Shown here piece after piece: positions 48,287-59,782 of a stretch of DNA of 64,000 bases. The translations under genes were made by a program, and so were the position numbers. The stretch's first letter is position 1. Every line of letters starts with the position of its first letter. The stretch is from Guadua angustifolia (lineage: Eukaryota; Streptophyta; Magnoliopsida; Poales; Poaceae): contig CM070520.1 in the NCBI GenBank assembly GCA_036346375.1, positions 47,573,854 to 47,637,853 on the forward strand. Direction: 5' to 3'. Under the pieces are notes generated by a model that was not told where the DNA came from, did not search any database, and saw only the letters and a list, made by a program, of their open reading frames with translations.

Positions 48287-51200
48287 CTATTTGCGCCTTG
48301 AGAAGGTTCTCTTGAGCTGACCAAGAACTGAACTTTTCCTTGGAGGTGACACAATCTGCATATCATCATCATCTTCTATCCTCTCTTGAGCTTGTGGATT
48401 TGGCACTTGGGCCATAGCTTGATCATGCCAGCTCGGATAGTTTGGGTCTCCAGGTTGAAGTGACAGGTTATGAAGATCATTCTGCATCTTGTTCAGAGAT
48501 TCATTGATGTTGTCTATCGATGCATTGATTTCACTCATTCCATCAATATGATGCCTTGCAAGATGTCCATAATCTTGAAAAGCGTCCTCAGTGTAGTTCA
48601 TGTGATGGTTGAGATTATCAGTCAGCCAAGTAAGAGCACCTTGGCTCGATTTATGGGCATTTTCAGCTTGAGTGAGCAAACTCTTGTGATTTGAATCCAG
48701 TTTCACATTCATATCATACAATCTGTCTTTTAACAAATTTTGATTGGTGCTAAGCTAATTAACCCAATTCTTTACATCCCATTGGTGACTCCTGAGTTGA
48801 TCAAACCTTGAGAAAGCTTCATGTCTGAACTTTGATTGCTCTTCATATTGTTTTTTTAATTGCTCTTGAACTTGTTTGTTGTACTGTTGAAGAGCCTTCA
48901 TCAGTTCCTCATGTCTTTGAGCTACAATGGCTTGATCCTCCATGTATCTTGCTTGGAATCCTCTTTGATTAGCATAGTATTGTTGTTCAAAAGAGGAGAA
49001 CCATGAAGGTTGGGAGTCAAAGAAATTTTCTTGAGCCTGATAATTATCTTGCTATGCTTGCTCAGGGTGCATTTGATGAGGTGAAGGAGGATGCTGAAAG
49101 TCAAACAAATTTTGCCATCCAGGAAAAGTGTCCCTCTGATCATGGTCTGGATGCACTGCATGAGGTGGATAGAAAGACTCAAAAGCTTGGGGCATCCCAG
49201 ACCCTCCTGCCTCATAATCATGGGCTCCAGGCCCAAATCCCTGATCTTGCATAAATCTGGCAGCAGCTACTAACTCTTGAAGGTGATGGATTTGTTGCTC
49301 TTCATTTTGGGATTGAGCAACTGAACTAGACATCACTTGAGTTGCAGCATCATCCTCATAATCTTTCTGACTATTCCAAGATTCACCTCCATATACTTCA
49401 GTCGGTTCTGGAGTGGAAACTGGAAGTTGAGTGAATGGTCTTGGAGAATGGGCAGAATCATCATGATTTGAAGCTTTGCTCTTATGTCCACTCTGAGCAC
49501 TAGGTTCTTTCCCATGTCCAAATTTAGTCTTGCTTGCACTGTGAGCACTAGATTCTTTGTTTTTCCCAGATCTGTTCATGCTGGCACTGTGATGACTGTC
49601 AACAGAAAGCCTTTGCCTGTGACTTGAGCTCATTTGTGCTGCAAAACTACCATATGTGTAACATCCCAAATTTTCAGTTGTTTCAAAAATTATTTTAAAT
49701 TAATTAAATTTAAATTTTAGTTTTTCCTCGGTGTTCTAATTAACCTGGCATCCTTATCCATCCGAAATTGAAGTTCAATTCTTGATCGTCCGAAAAATCA
49801 AAATTCTCAATTCCGATCCATATTCAAAATTTCACCCGAGTTCCAAAAGACTCCAAAAATCATGAAAACCACTAAAATGGATTCCAAATATTCTATAATG
49901 ATTTTGGGAATTTTTTCAAGATTTATAGAATTCCTCTGGTATTTTATCTCTCGCACTTTATTCAGATCCATTTAATTTGTCTCGAAATAATCTAAATTTC
50001 AAAATTCATCCAAAAATAGTGAAACCAATGTTATTGGGTTCTATTTTATTCTTTAGGATTTTTAGAATTTTTCCCGGCATTTTTAGATCTAGTTTGCTAT
50101 TTTATCTCACGCGCCTTATGAAAAGCACTGTTCATCTTCCCCGTTCGGACGAACGACCGTTTCAGCGGCTGTTCTGATTTCGATGTTTTGGCAAGTCAAT
50201 CTTTAAACCTTCATATCTTCCATTATACAGCACCAAATTGCGTGGGATTTGAAGTGCGACGGCGTCATAATGGAGATTGATTACCCTGCTGTTGCTCATT
50301 CCGAAATCAAGCGAAACGGCCGCTGCAATCAATTCTTTGCCGTTTCTTGTTTTAGCCATAACTCTTCTGTTTCTTCTCCTCTCCGAGCATGTGAGTACTT
50401 CAAACGAGCGTATCAACATCCTCTACACTGTGCTCACCTTGCCCCTTTGGTTCTATGTCGTTTGCCATCCCAAAACGCGAGAAAACAGTACGCCCGGCGT
50501 CCTCCAAAGACACCAGCGAGCCATCTTTTGCTCCAGTGAGTTTTCCGGCAAACCAACCGCATCACTTTGTGCCTTTTGCTTCTAGGAGCACAACCATTCA
50601 ATTGGATTTGATTTTCGTTGCAGTTTGACTCCGAATTTCAAGTTTGTTCGTCATCGGCCGTCTTTCCATTCGTCGTCAATTTCTCTCAATTAGGTACGAA
50701 CCGATTCAATTCCTTACACCTGTAGACTCCCCTTGATGCTAGCTACACCGTGCTCACCTTAGTTTCAAGAAATTTTCGTGTTTTTGGTCGTCATACTGTC
50801 GGGCGAAATTGATCATCGGTTTCTTTTCGCCGTTGCCATTCTGGCCTTCGCCGTCGGCCACTTGTGAGCATGAGCTTTGCCATCCCTTGCCGTGTCGCGC
50901 CGCCCCTCGATTCTTGCGCCCGAGCCTCACCGACCCCCGCTCTCTGCTGCACGCCTCTGCGCCTTGCTTCGGCGTTGCCGCTCACCCCGCCGCCCTCCAC
51001 CACGGCCGCTGCTGCCGCCACGCCTCCCGTGAGTCCCTCTTTCTCCCTTGGCCTTTCCTCTATTCCTTCCATGCGTTGTTGCTCTCTGCTGTTCTTTACG
51101 TTTGCTCTATTCTGTGCATTTGGGAAGAAGACTATACTCAATGACAGGTGGGCCCCAAGTGCAGGTGAGTGAGGAAATCAGGAAATTCAGGAAAAAGAAA

Positions 51201-54200
51201 AGATTCCAAAGAATATTCTCGGATTTTTCCTTTTTCCAGTTCGACAGCATTCAAACAATTGTTTCTCCTCCGTCGTAACTCCGAATTGAGTGATTCCAAT
51301 TGCTAAATTCATCCTCTATCTGCCAGTATTTTTATTATAATTTTTAGTTTCTATTTAATTTATTTTATTCTTTTCGCACCGCTTTTGCGTGAGTCAAGAG
51401 TTCTTTGGAACCGCCGACGTCGTTCTTTGAGCATCAAGACTTCGATACCCTCGCTGCTGCCGAAGGCAAGTCTCCTTGACGCACATTGATCCCATGTTTG
51501 CAAATGTTTTACAATGTTTTGTAAACATGCATTGCTATCTTTATAACCGTATGTCAAATATAGATTGTTAGTTATTCCGAATTGCTATCATCTCCTTGAT
51601 TGTTGATATCCATGTTTAATTGTAACCATAGGACACTTTGCTATGTCATGCCTAAATCATATTGCGACATTTGATGGTTAGAACGGTAGTTGTGCCTAGT
51701 GCAAAAATTGATTAAATGACCTACGGGTGGGATTATATCAAAAGTATGATTTGAGAATTGTAGCAAAGTTCTTGCTGCTGTGATTGTAAAATAAAAAAAA
51801 ATAAAATAAAAATGGTTTAGAATGGGGTGGAATGGTTTGTCAGGCGGGTGCGGATGGAGCACTGGTTCTGGTTTGTGAAAGCCGCCCTAATCAATTTAAG
51901 GACCGACGCTTATGACTGCCCATTCTAAGCATTACCGTGCAACCACATGTCAAATGGGCTCTGACCTGGCTGAATAATTTGTAGAAACCTAACTTAGACT
52001 CACCGGATGGTGGAATGTGGGTGCCGGATGGAGGCAGGTCATATTTTCCCACACGGCGCAAGAGGGGGCTTCTATATTGGGCGGATGGAACCCTAATAGC
52101 GGTGAAACCTCAGCGGGTGAGTCGGGTTAGGCATATACATTGTAAAAGCCTTGTCGTGATCTCTCTATCGACACACCAAAGGAATTGTGTTAATCGTGTG
52201 GCACTAAAGAGATGATCATGTCTTGTGGGTAAAGCTGTACACCTCTGCAGAGTTAAAACTATTCGAATAGCCGCGCCTACGGTCAAGGGCAAAGCGAAGA
52301 ATGCTGTCATACTGGTAAACTTGGTTTTGGTTTTGAAAAGAATAACTGATGTTTTGTTTTGAGATTCGGGAGTAGATGGAACTCTCGGATATTTATTTGG
52401 CGGACTGAGCCAATCAGGTAGAAGGAACCTGTTTTGATCATGACGGATGGAGTCATGAGTTGGTTTGCCTTAATCTTTTAAATGTGGCGGATAGAGCCTT
52501 TATACTAGTGATGGTGGTTAGAACCTTCACTAGAATATTAAATAATTCAATTGTTAAAATAAATGTTAAAATGTGCATTGTGAAAATTATTATTATGTAC
52601 GATTTGATAAAACTTGGCTTTATGCAAAAGAACCCAATTAAGCCTTTCCTTGGAAAGCCCTACATGTTGCATGTTCCCAGACTTGCGGAGTACGTTTGTA
52701 CTCACATGCTACACAAAATTTTTATCATCAGAGAACTACCAAGATGCAGTTGAAGACGATGAGTTCTATACCGAGGAGTTTTATGAAGATCGCCAGGATA
52801 ACTAAGCGCGCGTTCCTAGTCGTCGCTTGTGGTGTCTTTTGGGTTTTATCTTGTTGTTATTTGTTTCCGCTGCTATGAACTCAGGTAATGTGACCAGGTG
52901 ATGTAACAAATAGCCATGTGGCTGGTACTTTATATTTATGCTATTACTCGTTATGTTCTGGTTATGATTATCACTGCTTCACTGTGTGTACTAGCAACTA
53001 ATCTGGAACTAGTACAGAGATACACAGGAGATTCCAGATGGTAAATCTGGGGTCTCACAATATGAGTGACGATTGTCACTGCCATTGCCATGAGCCAGAG
53101 AATATCCACTAGGACTATCGTTGTCAAATCTATCTTCATGTTCAGAATTTGATTCTTCTTCCTCTGTAGATCCATATTCAAGGACTATTTCCTTACTTGG
53201 TTCACTGGCTCCTTGATGATGATGAACTGGTTCTTCCCCTTCATTAGGTTGATTTGATTGTAGTCAAGGAAACCAGTAGCCCTCAAATTTTGTTCAGTTG
53301 ATTTGTGCATATTATACTTCTTTAGGAAACACTTAAATTCCTTGTTCATATCATCTTGAGAAATAATCCCTTGTGCCAACAAAACTTGAGTGACTTGTAG
53401 AGCAAAAGGTAAGGGACTACCCAATTTTCTGTATACTGCCTCTTCCATTTCCCCAAAGATGTAATCCACTAAGTCTATGGGTTGCCTTGACAGGATTAGA
53501 TGCAGCAGCCAAGCTAGGGTCGGGGTCACACCTTCTTTGTATCCAGACTTGGGAAAAATGGTGTGCCTTAATACTAGCAACAGTACCTTTGCTTCTTCTG
53601 AGAGGCATGAAACTCTGTTGGGATTGAAATCAGCACCGGTGATATCCTTATATATATGTGCAGACATTTGTAGATCAGGCATATCACCAACCAGCCTCCA
53701 TCTCTGACTAGGATACATCTTTTCATATATCCTTGTTCTGTTTACTAATGGACTTGAGGCTCCAATTGTAGACTCAAACTGACTGGATCTAATTTCTTTT
53801 ATATTTCCATTTATAGTGAACATAATGTGCTTTCTCAGTTTGTTCACTAATAAAGTTGCATAGAACTCTAGGGTTCTTGAGACACTCCAAGGTATTGTCC
53901 TGTTTGACATTAAATAGATTAAGCCTAGGGTTGAGTTTATGCAGTCAAACAATCTAGTTGAACCAATGATGGAATTCAATTGTGTCCAATCCACATACTG
54001 ATGATTTGACAGGGCTGAGATTGATTTTCCTTTTCCATCTTTCCTGTTCTGATAAATATTATAAATGTTTTTGTGGAGTAAGGACACAAAATTCTCTCCC
54101 AAAGCTGGTCTTGACTCAAGAAACCAAGTTTTCTCACTCACTAGTCTCACAGACCTTAACTTCTTGCCACTTAGGGCAGACAGTTCTTCATTACTCAATA

Positions 54201-54504
54201 TGTCTACTTCAGTAATTAACTCGATATTTTCTAAAGAAGATTCACTGTCTAGTTCATAAGCACTGTCTTCTGAAGATGAGTCTGATTCTTCTATGTCTTT
54301 ATCCTTTCTTTTTCTAGGATGTGAAGTTACTAACTTCCTATTCTTTCTCCCAGCATCATGAACATCTTGTATGAGCACAGGACCTTGAGGTTGTCTAGGT
54401 AAATTTATGCCAGGAGATGAACTAGACACCTTTTGTTTCTTGCCCTTTACTTTGTCAATAATTTTTCCAATTAGACCTCTTTTGTCAGGGTTCTTTGACC
54501 TCAT
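48287..54504 (-). pseudogene. Sirevirus envelope-like ORF, disrupted
   Basis: Some Sireviruses carry an extra ORF downstream of pol, called envelope-like; its function is not established. Here the first segment (54504-53185) is 439 residues: a Lys-rich start (GKIIDKVKGKKQK), an acidic Ser-rich stretch, then a globular part with hydrophobic segments. A frame change falls near 53220. A solo LTR with a 5-bp duplication splits the ORF at 49652-53064. The next piece (about 49650-49052) is Ser/His/Gln-rich; the last pieces (48943-48755 and 48736-48287) look like coiled coil (RFDQLRSHQWDVKNW). Stops at 49052-49054 and 48755-48757 interrupt it; the end at 48287-48289 may be the natural one. Assignment rests on position after pol; it could also be called a Sirevirus accessory ORF without an envelope role. 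Confidence 0.62.
49657..53059 (+). mobile_element. Solo LTR, 3.4 kb, of a long-LTR retrotransposon
   Basis: Begins TGTAACATCCCAAATTTT and ends GGGGTCTCACA. The perfect 5-bp target duplication atatg is at 49652-49656 and 53060-53064. There is no second LTR, PBS, PPT or coding interior, so internal recombination between LTRs has removed the interior. A GC-rich block (50860-51130) and AT-rich flanks are internal. TG...CA ends and length fit a Gypsy-type long LTR, though the superfamily is an inference. ORFs inside (for example 50809-51144) are not supported as genes. Confidence 0.93.
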
Positions 54505-54993
54505 CTTGGCAGTAACCTTAACAGTTCACTTCTAGATCAGATTAACTCAATGCTGAACCTTTTCTCAAGCACACTGACCGAACCTAGGCAAAAACAAACA
54601 CTAGAATATAAGAACTAGGTCTAGGGTTTTGACAAGAAGAAGAAAAGGTTCAGGGTAAACTTACTGAGCCTTTTAGAAGATCCTTGCACAAGATGACCAG
54701 AGAGACACCGTTGCCAATGCCCAACTTGGGATTGCTTCGGTGAAGAGGGAACTAGGGTTTCTGGTCAGGAGGAGTTACGCAAGAAGCAAGAGCAGCAAGG
54801 GGAATTTTTGTTGGAAGAGATAACTGCAACGAATGAGGGTAAAAGATGAAGGAATCTTAGTAACTGACGCCATTAAAACATGGTGGTTGAGGGAAACAAG
54901 CGTCCAGTGAAAAAGGTGGTGGGACCCTTTTGGTGAAAACGGTATGGGCTATTTACTTAGGGTCCCGAAATCAAGGACAGGTTTAGCAATAGA
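54505..54993. other. Sirevirus spacer upstream of the envelope-like ORF
   Basis: Non-coding. No repeat is recognised apart from ordinary low complexity. Confidence 0.5.
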
Positions 54994-55030
54994 CTAGTTC
55001 AATGCACGTGCGTTGCTACGAAAAATAAAA
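54994..55030 (-). other. Helitron 3' terminus
   Basis: Palindrome GCACGTGC with extended arms, six bases, CTAG. A near-copy (ttcaatgcccgtgcgttgct on +, from 55858) lies 860 bp inside the element, with a mutated stem and ACTATG in place of CTAG. Confidence 0.8.
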
Positions 55031-56100
55031 TGCAGATATTCACTACTCAAGCAATCTCCACAGACTCACATGTATAGCCCAAGAATGACATGAACTTATC
55101 ACATGAGAGGTATATGTATACATGCAGAGAATTGCTAGTATTGTTAAATCATAGTTTTAAAATTATTGGGCATTGATAAATCATAGTATATTCATGACAA
55201 AACAATTGTAAATCATAGTATATCAAAATCTATGATATCAGTAACTTCCAAACATGAACCTCCCAAATTGAAAGTTAACCAAGTAACCATCAAAATATCT
55301 GCAAGAGTAATATCTGCCAGCAGTAGAACCTCCCAAATTGAAAGTTAACCAAGGCCGACGAAAATACATTTTTAAATTTTTTAAAAAATACAGAAAATTA
55401 TAAAAATCCTAGAAAATTCACAGAAATTCACTGCATGCATATAATTCATAGAAAAATTCCACAAAAAATGTAGAAAATTCTAACAACCATAGAATCTCTA
55501 TCACAAATTCATTTCAGACATTTAACTGAACATTAATCCAGAAGGCTCTTCAAAAAAATAAAGGTGGATCAATATCCTACTTCTTGTTGTCTAGTGCTAC
55601 TTGACATGGTATCATGACATGAAACAGACAGCCTGAGATTATCATGGTATCATGACATGAAACAGACAGTCATCAGCATACAACCTTCATATTTCTTAGT
55701 AGTACTAGAGTCTATTATATGAGTTTGACATGCTTGCTTCCCACTATCAGATGGTCAATAATAATAAAATTATGGTAAAGAGCTATACAAATGGTAGATG
55801 CGTACCTTCTGCAAGAGTTTCCTGTGTACGGAAAACTGCAGCATTATTTTGCATAGTTCAATGCCCGTGCGTTGCTACGAAAAATAAAATTAGAAACAAA
55901 ACATAAAGGTCAAGCAATAAAAGAAAATTATTTTACAAGATCAAACATCTATCTTTCTCTATTACAAAAGTTTTTATAGTTTCTTCTTCGACATGAATTA
56001 ACGCTAAATATGTTGTATGTAGTATATGCCACTATTCCTAGCCAGAATTATAAAAACAAATATCATCAACATTCCAATAGTATCCCATCATAGAAACAGG
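55030..56100. other. Helitron interior with small duplications
   Basis: acctcccaaattgaaagtta occurs twice (about 55258 and 55327), and atggtatcatgacatgaaac twice (about 55607 and 55645). No gene is recognised here. Confidence 0.7.
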
Positions 56101-56114
56101 TAACATATATGATG

Positions 56115-56391
56115 TTAGCGTTTAAATCTTGATGGTGGAAATCGTCACCTTTAGTATCCACAAATTTTGCCAATGCAGCAGTAATGAAATCAAATAGTTC
56201 TTGTATGAATAATTCAAGGTACATAAGGCAAGCATGGATGAGAATGTGAAACTCCAAGGAACAAGAAAATCGAACAGCACTTCATCGTACTGTTGCTTGA
56301 CAACACGTTTCTCCCTTCCTCCAAGTTGGATCGCAGAACACGGAAGTTGGTCCCTCCAAGGTCTAGTGCATAAAACAACCGATGTTCATCT
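56115..56391 (-). pseudogene. HXK: Captured hexokinase fragment
   Basis: Hexokinase phosphorylates glucose and, in plants, also senses it. After an acceptor ttttgcag the frame reads DEHRLFYALDLGGTNFRVLR, the family's phosphate-1 (ATP-binding) motif. A frame change follows near 56320, where the +1 frame gives REKRVVKQQYDEV as in plant hexokinases. A second piece, 56210-56120, reads ELFDFITAALAKFVDTKGDD. The family has about 500 residues; fewer than 100 are here, and the sugar-binding and catalytic Asp regions are absent. Gene fragments with splice signals inside Helitrons are a known capture outcome. Confidence 0.88.
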
Positions 56392-56639
56392 CTGCAAAAG
56401 CAGAACCCAGGTGATTAAAGAATGAAGTGAAGCACGAGTCTTAGATCATCTTATTACAAACAGTCTGTACAAACAGAGAAGCAGAAAAATAAAAAAAATA
56501 GTTGTAAGGTCATGACAAGCTTGAAATACAATAAGATTGGTCCAATTGCAGACCATGTGCAAAAATTTCACAACATAACGGCAACCAAAGCACTAAAAGC
56601 ATCCAATACAGAGATCAGTCTTCTGAGAATTGGAAAGGT

Positions 56640-56835
56640 TATATCTGTTTTCTTTGACTGAAGTTCACGTTGTCTGATCCAATTCAGTATTTGCTCTGTG
56701 CAGCTCTGCTTCAAGTGAGGCTATAGTATTTTGAGCATCACGTAGTTGCATACTTGCATCCCAAGTTCCTGAATCTTTTTAACATGGGCCAGAAATTGCA
56801 ATTTTGCTTCTTTGATCTTCACAGGCATATATTTT
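56640..56835 (-). pseudogene. Captured coiled-coil fragment, family unknown
   Basis: On - two frames read KIKEAKLQFLAHVKKIQELG and, after a frame change, SMQLRDAQNTIASLEAELHR followed by ANTELDQTT and a stop. The heptad pattern suggests a coiled coil. I cannot name the source gene. Confidence 0.45.
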
Positions 56836-58190
56836 GTTGCAAGACAGGAAAAAAGACCCCCCAAAAATCAGTATATGATTTGATAGTGCAATATTATTAA
56901 AGAGAAAAGGTCAAAGAAACATAAGCAAACAAATTTGATAAGAACTGGTTCCCTCTCTATTATGAAACAGAAATAAGCAAATTTCACAGAACTTAATGGA
57001 ACTACCCTAGAAATAAGCAAATTTCACAGAACTTAATGGAACTACCCTATCCGTTAGCAAAACACGACTAAATAATTTACATGGAAGACTTGATTTTCTC
57101 TCTCTCCCTCTTTGAACATTTGTTTTTCCTCATTGGTTTTAGTGTATGTGCATGCGCACATGCATTCTGGTGCAGATTCAACTCATGATATGGCCCATGC
57201 ATCACGAATGAGATATACAATCCATTACAGCAAAGCTCAGGGAGATTCAGCAATAATAAATACCTGCTAATTTTGATGGCCTAATTGACTATCTTTCTTC
57301 TCTATTAAAGTTGTCACACAACATAGAGAGCATAACTGCCATAGTTTCCCAAAAATTTTAGTTTTTATCCAGTCTATGTATAGTCATTATCCAGTGTAGG
57401 AATTACGATCATGATTACTTCAAGGTTATGCATCTTCACTTTAAAGCAGAAAAGTAATACTACCAGAACTTAGTCCCTAGAGTTTTAGCAGCTGCAGATC
57501 AGAAAGCGTGATTCCTTACTACATGGCACATCAATCTTGTACCATCTTGCTAGCTAACTTTTGTAGCTGAAAGAGCAAAAGAAAGGCTCTTCAATCTCAT
57601 TCTCCAATTAAGGTTGACAGCCTGAGGCCATCAAGATAGCGTACACATTCCTGACAAACACTTTATAGTGGAGTCCTACTTTTTACCACTCTACGATCAA
57701 CTAAAGTAGGGGTTTCTAGACTGTTCCATTTTACACAAGGCTTCTATTTAATCATGATATTTTCTCCATATATTGTTCCATTAGAACAGGAGGCAACCAC
57801 AGTATTATAAAACATCAAGACATCTAGTTTTGCCCAATCTTTCATTCCATCTAGACACAAGCAAATCTCCCAGTTTCATCAAGTTAGCCTCTCCACCCAA
57901 AATGTCAATTTTGGCGAAATCCTTTGCGCCGGTCAATTTTTCTCTCTATACATCACATTTCAACGAACACAATTAATCGTATTCTCAGACGGATTTGCTA
58001 CTCCATTAATAGCCTCTCCATGAATCCAAGTGCACAACAGGTCCTCTTTAGATGACCGCACGCAAACCTGAATATCATCGCTAACGCCACAACACATCCA
58101 TGATCCATTAGATCAGCCTAGACCAAAACCCACGCCAAACGCCCAAACTCGCAAACCAAATCCACGAACCCTAGGATCCCGTCATGGCGA
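56836..58190. other. Helitron interior
   Basis: A 40-bp segment starting agaaataagcaaatttcaca is tandemly duplicated at 56969-57008 and 57009-57048. No gene is recognised. Confidence 0.7.
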
Positions 58191-58860
58191 AGTTTAACGA
58201 GGCAAATCAAATCGAATCAAGGACGCAAGAGCGCGCCGGGAGGCGAGATACGTACTCGGCTTCTCCCCTTGCCGTCGGCCCACTTGGAGAGGAGAAGTGG
58301 ACCTTCTCGGTGGCGGCCTCGGACTTGAAGGGCTCCTTGAGGCAGCTCCGCTCAGCGCCCGCAGACGTTGAGTAGCCGATGTAGGTCATCCCGCCACCCG
58401 CTTGAAGGGCACCGCCGCCGTGACTTGGAGTAGATGACGACGGGGTTGTCGGCCACCGTTCTCTTGACGGATTCCTCCATCCATGAGCCGAAGGGACGAG
58501 TCCAAGCGGAGGAGGAGGTTCTGGCGGCGACGGCCTGGCGCGCGTCGCGGTGTGGGAGAGACGGGGGCGAGGCAGGGAAGGCGGCGACCACAGGAGACCA
58601 AGGGTGGCCGCAGAAAGGCAGCAGAGGAAGATCGGGGGAGGATCGCGTCCGCGCACGCCGGGGGGTTGGGGGCTGGGGAAGATCGGGAGAAGATCGCGGG
58701 AGAGGATTGCTTCCTCTGGGGTGGGGGCGGAGGATTGTGGCGCGGAGACTGGATCGCACGCGGGGGCGGCGCGAGGAACGCGCGGAGAGGAGTGCTAGGT
58801 CTAGATTTCGCGTGGAGGGGAGGGGGGTTGGGGGCTGGGCAGTGGGGCCTGCGGAAGAAC
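58190..58860 (-). pseudogene. GC-rich captured 5' gene end, probably glutaredoxin
   Basis: A GC-rich block near the Helitron 5' end. On - (about 58492-58425) the frame reads EESVKRTVADNPVVIYSKS, as in plant glutaredoxins of the CC/CS type just before their active site. The sequence then departs (RRRCPSSGW) and the active-site Cys motif is not there. Further on, another frame reads SCLKEPFKSEAATEKVHFSS, which I cannot place. Glutaredoxins reduce disulfides with glutathione. Only about 25 residues support the call, so it is tentative; the block may join two source genes. Confidence 0.5.
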
Positions 58861-58896
58861 GTACCGTCACCAACTGCTGCTTTATATTAGTAGAGA

Positions 58897-59782
58897 TAAG
58901 TCCTAAAGCAATAGGCAAGATTTTGAATAAATTTTGGAAACTGAGATGAGAAGAAAAAGGTTTTTATTGAATAGATCTAATTCCTTTTTGAACTTAGATA
59001 AGAACCAGTCTTTTTAGAACATTTACACATATGTCAGACTTGATTTAAGAGAGAACAGAAAGTTCATCTTTTGCGCCGGACCAAATTTCTGAGGACTTGA
59101 TTCAATTCCAGGCATCACCAATTTTGGTCCGTGGTTAAAGGATTTTGCTCAGAACAGAATCGAAACCAAAATTTCCTTTAATGCCGGACCAAAATGTTTA
59201 GTCCGTCATGCATAGACTTTTGTTTTTAGATTGGTGCGTCGCAAATGGGCATTTGGCAGTTCATTTCAATTGATTTTAGTCTGTCATATGAGTAAGTTTC
59301 TGAAGATTAAAATTGAGAGATATAACTAAGTTCTTTTAAAATTTCAAAGATCCATTAAAGATAATCAAGAGAAATACTAGAAATGGATCTTGATAAATCT
59401 TAAGATACACAACCAAAACAACAGCAAAAACACAAACTAGAAGAAATGAGTTCTTAGGGAATGTTTGAGTCCGATTTTCAAATGAGCATTAGTATTTGTA
59501 ATTTAGGCTCAGCTGAAAGACTCAAGTGCTGAAGGAGAAGTTTAGTTGAATTTTGCCACTAGATTTGAAAGACAGAGATTTGACTTAGTTACTATGTTTT
59601 GGATGGGATAAGAAGGAAGCATAGTAAGATAAGACTTACAGTAGTATTTTCTCAATTTTAGTTAAAGGTACTTACAAAGATACCATTTTGATCTTAATTC
59701 AGCACTTTGGATTTATTTACTCGCACAGTGGGTATCAAGAAATGCACAGTAAGCAAACTTGCTCCCCCTTAATGTGATATCA
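58897..59782. other. Sirevirus spacer between pol and the envelope-like ORF
   Basis: Non-coding. It contains further copies of the CGGACCAAA/TTTGGTCCG motif (for example near 59076, 59124 and 59184-59206), the same as in the LTR. Confidence 0.75.

Larger units (their letters stand above)
54994..58896 (-). mobile_element. Helitron with captured gene fragments
   Basis: On - it starts TCTCTACTAATATAAAG (from 58896, preceded by A), a typical Helitron 5' end, and finishes with a hairpin (arms caacgcac and gtgcattg, one mismatch) and CTAG at 54997-54994, followed by T. Insertion between A and T without duplication, which is Helitron behaviour. No RepHel is present, so it is non-autonomous. It carries pieces of hexokinase, a coiled-coil protein and probably glutaredoxin on the same strand. 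It sits in the pol-to-env spacer of the Sirevirus. Confidence 0.85.

Noticed and set aside
50809..51172. Pro/Ala/Ser-rich ORFs inside the solo LTR
   Set aside because: GC-rich non-coding part of an LTR; all frames similarly open and no domain.
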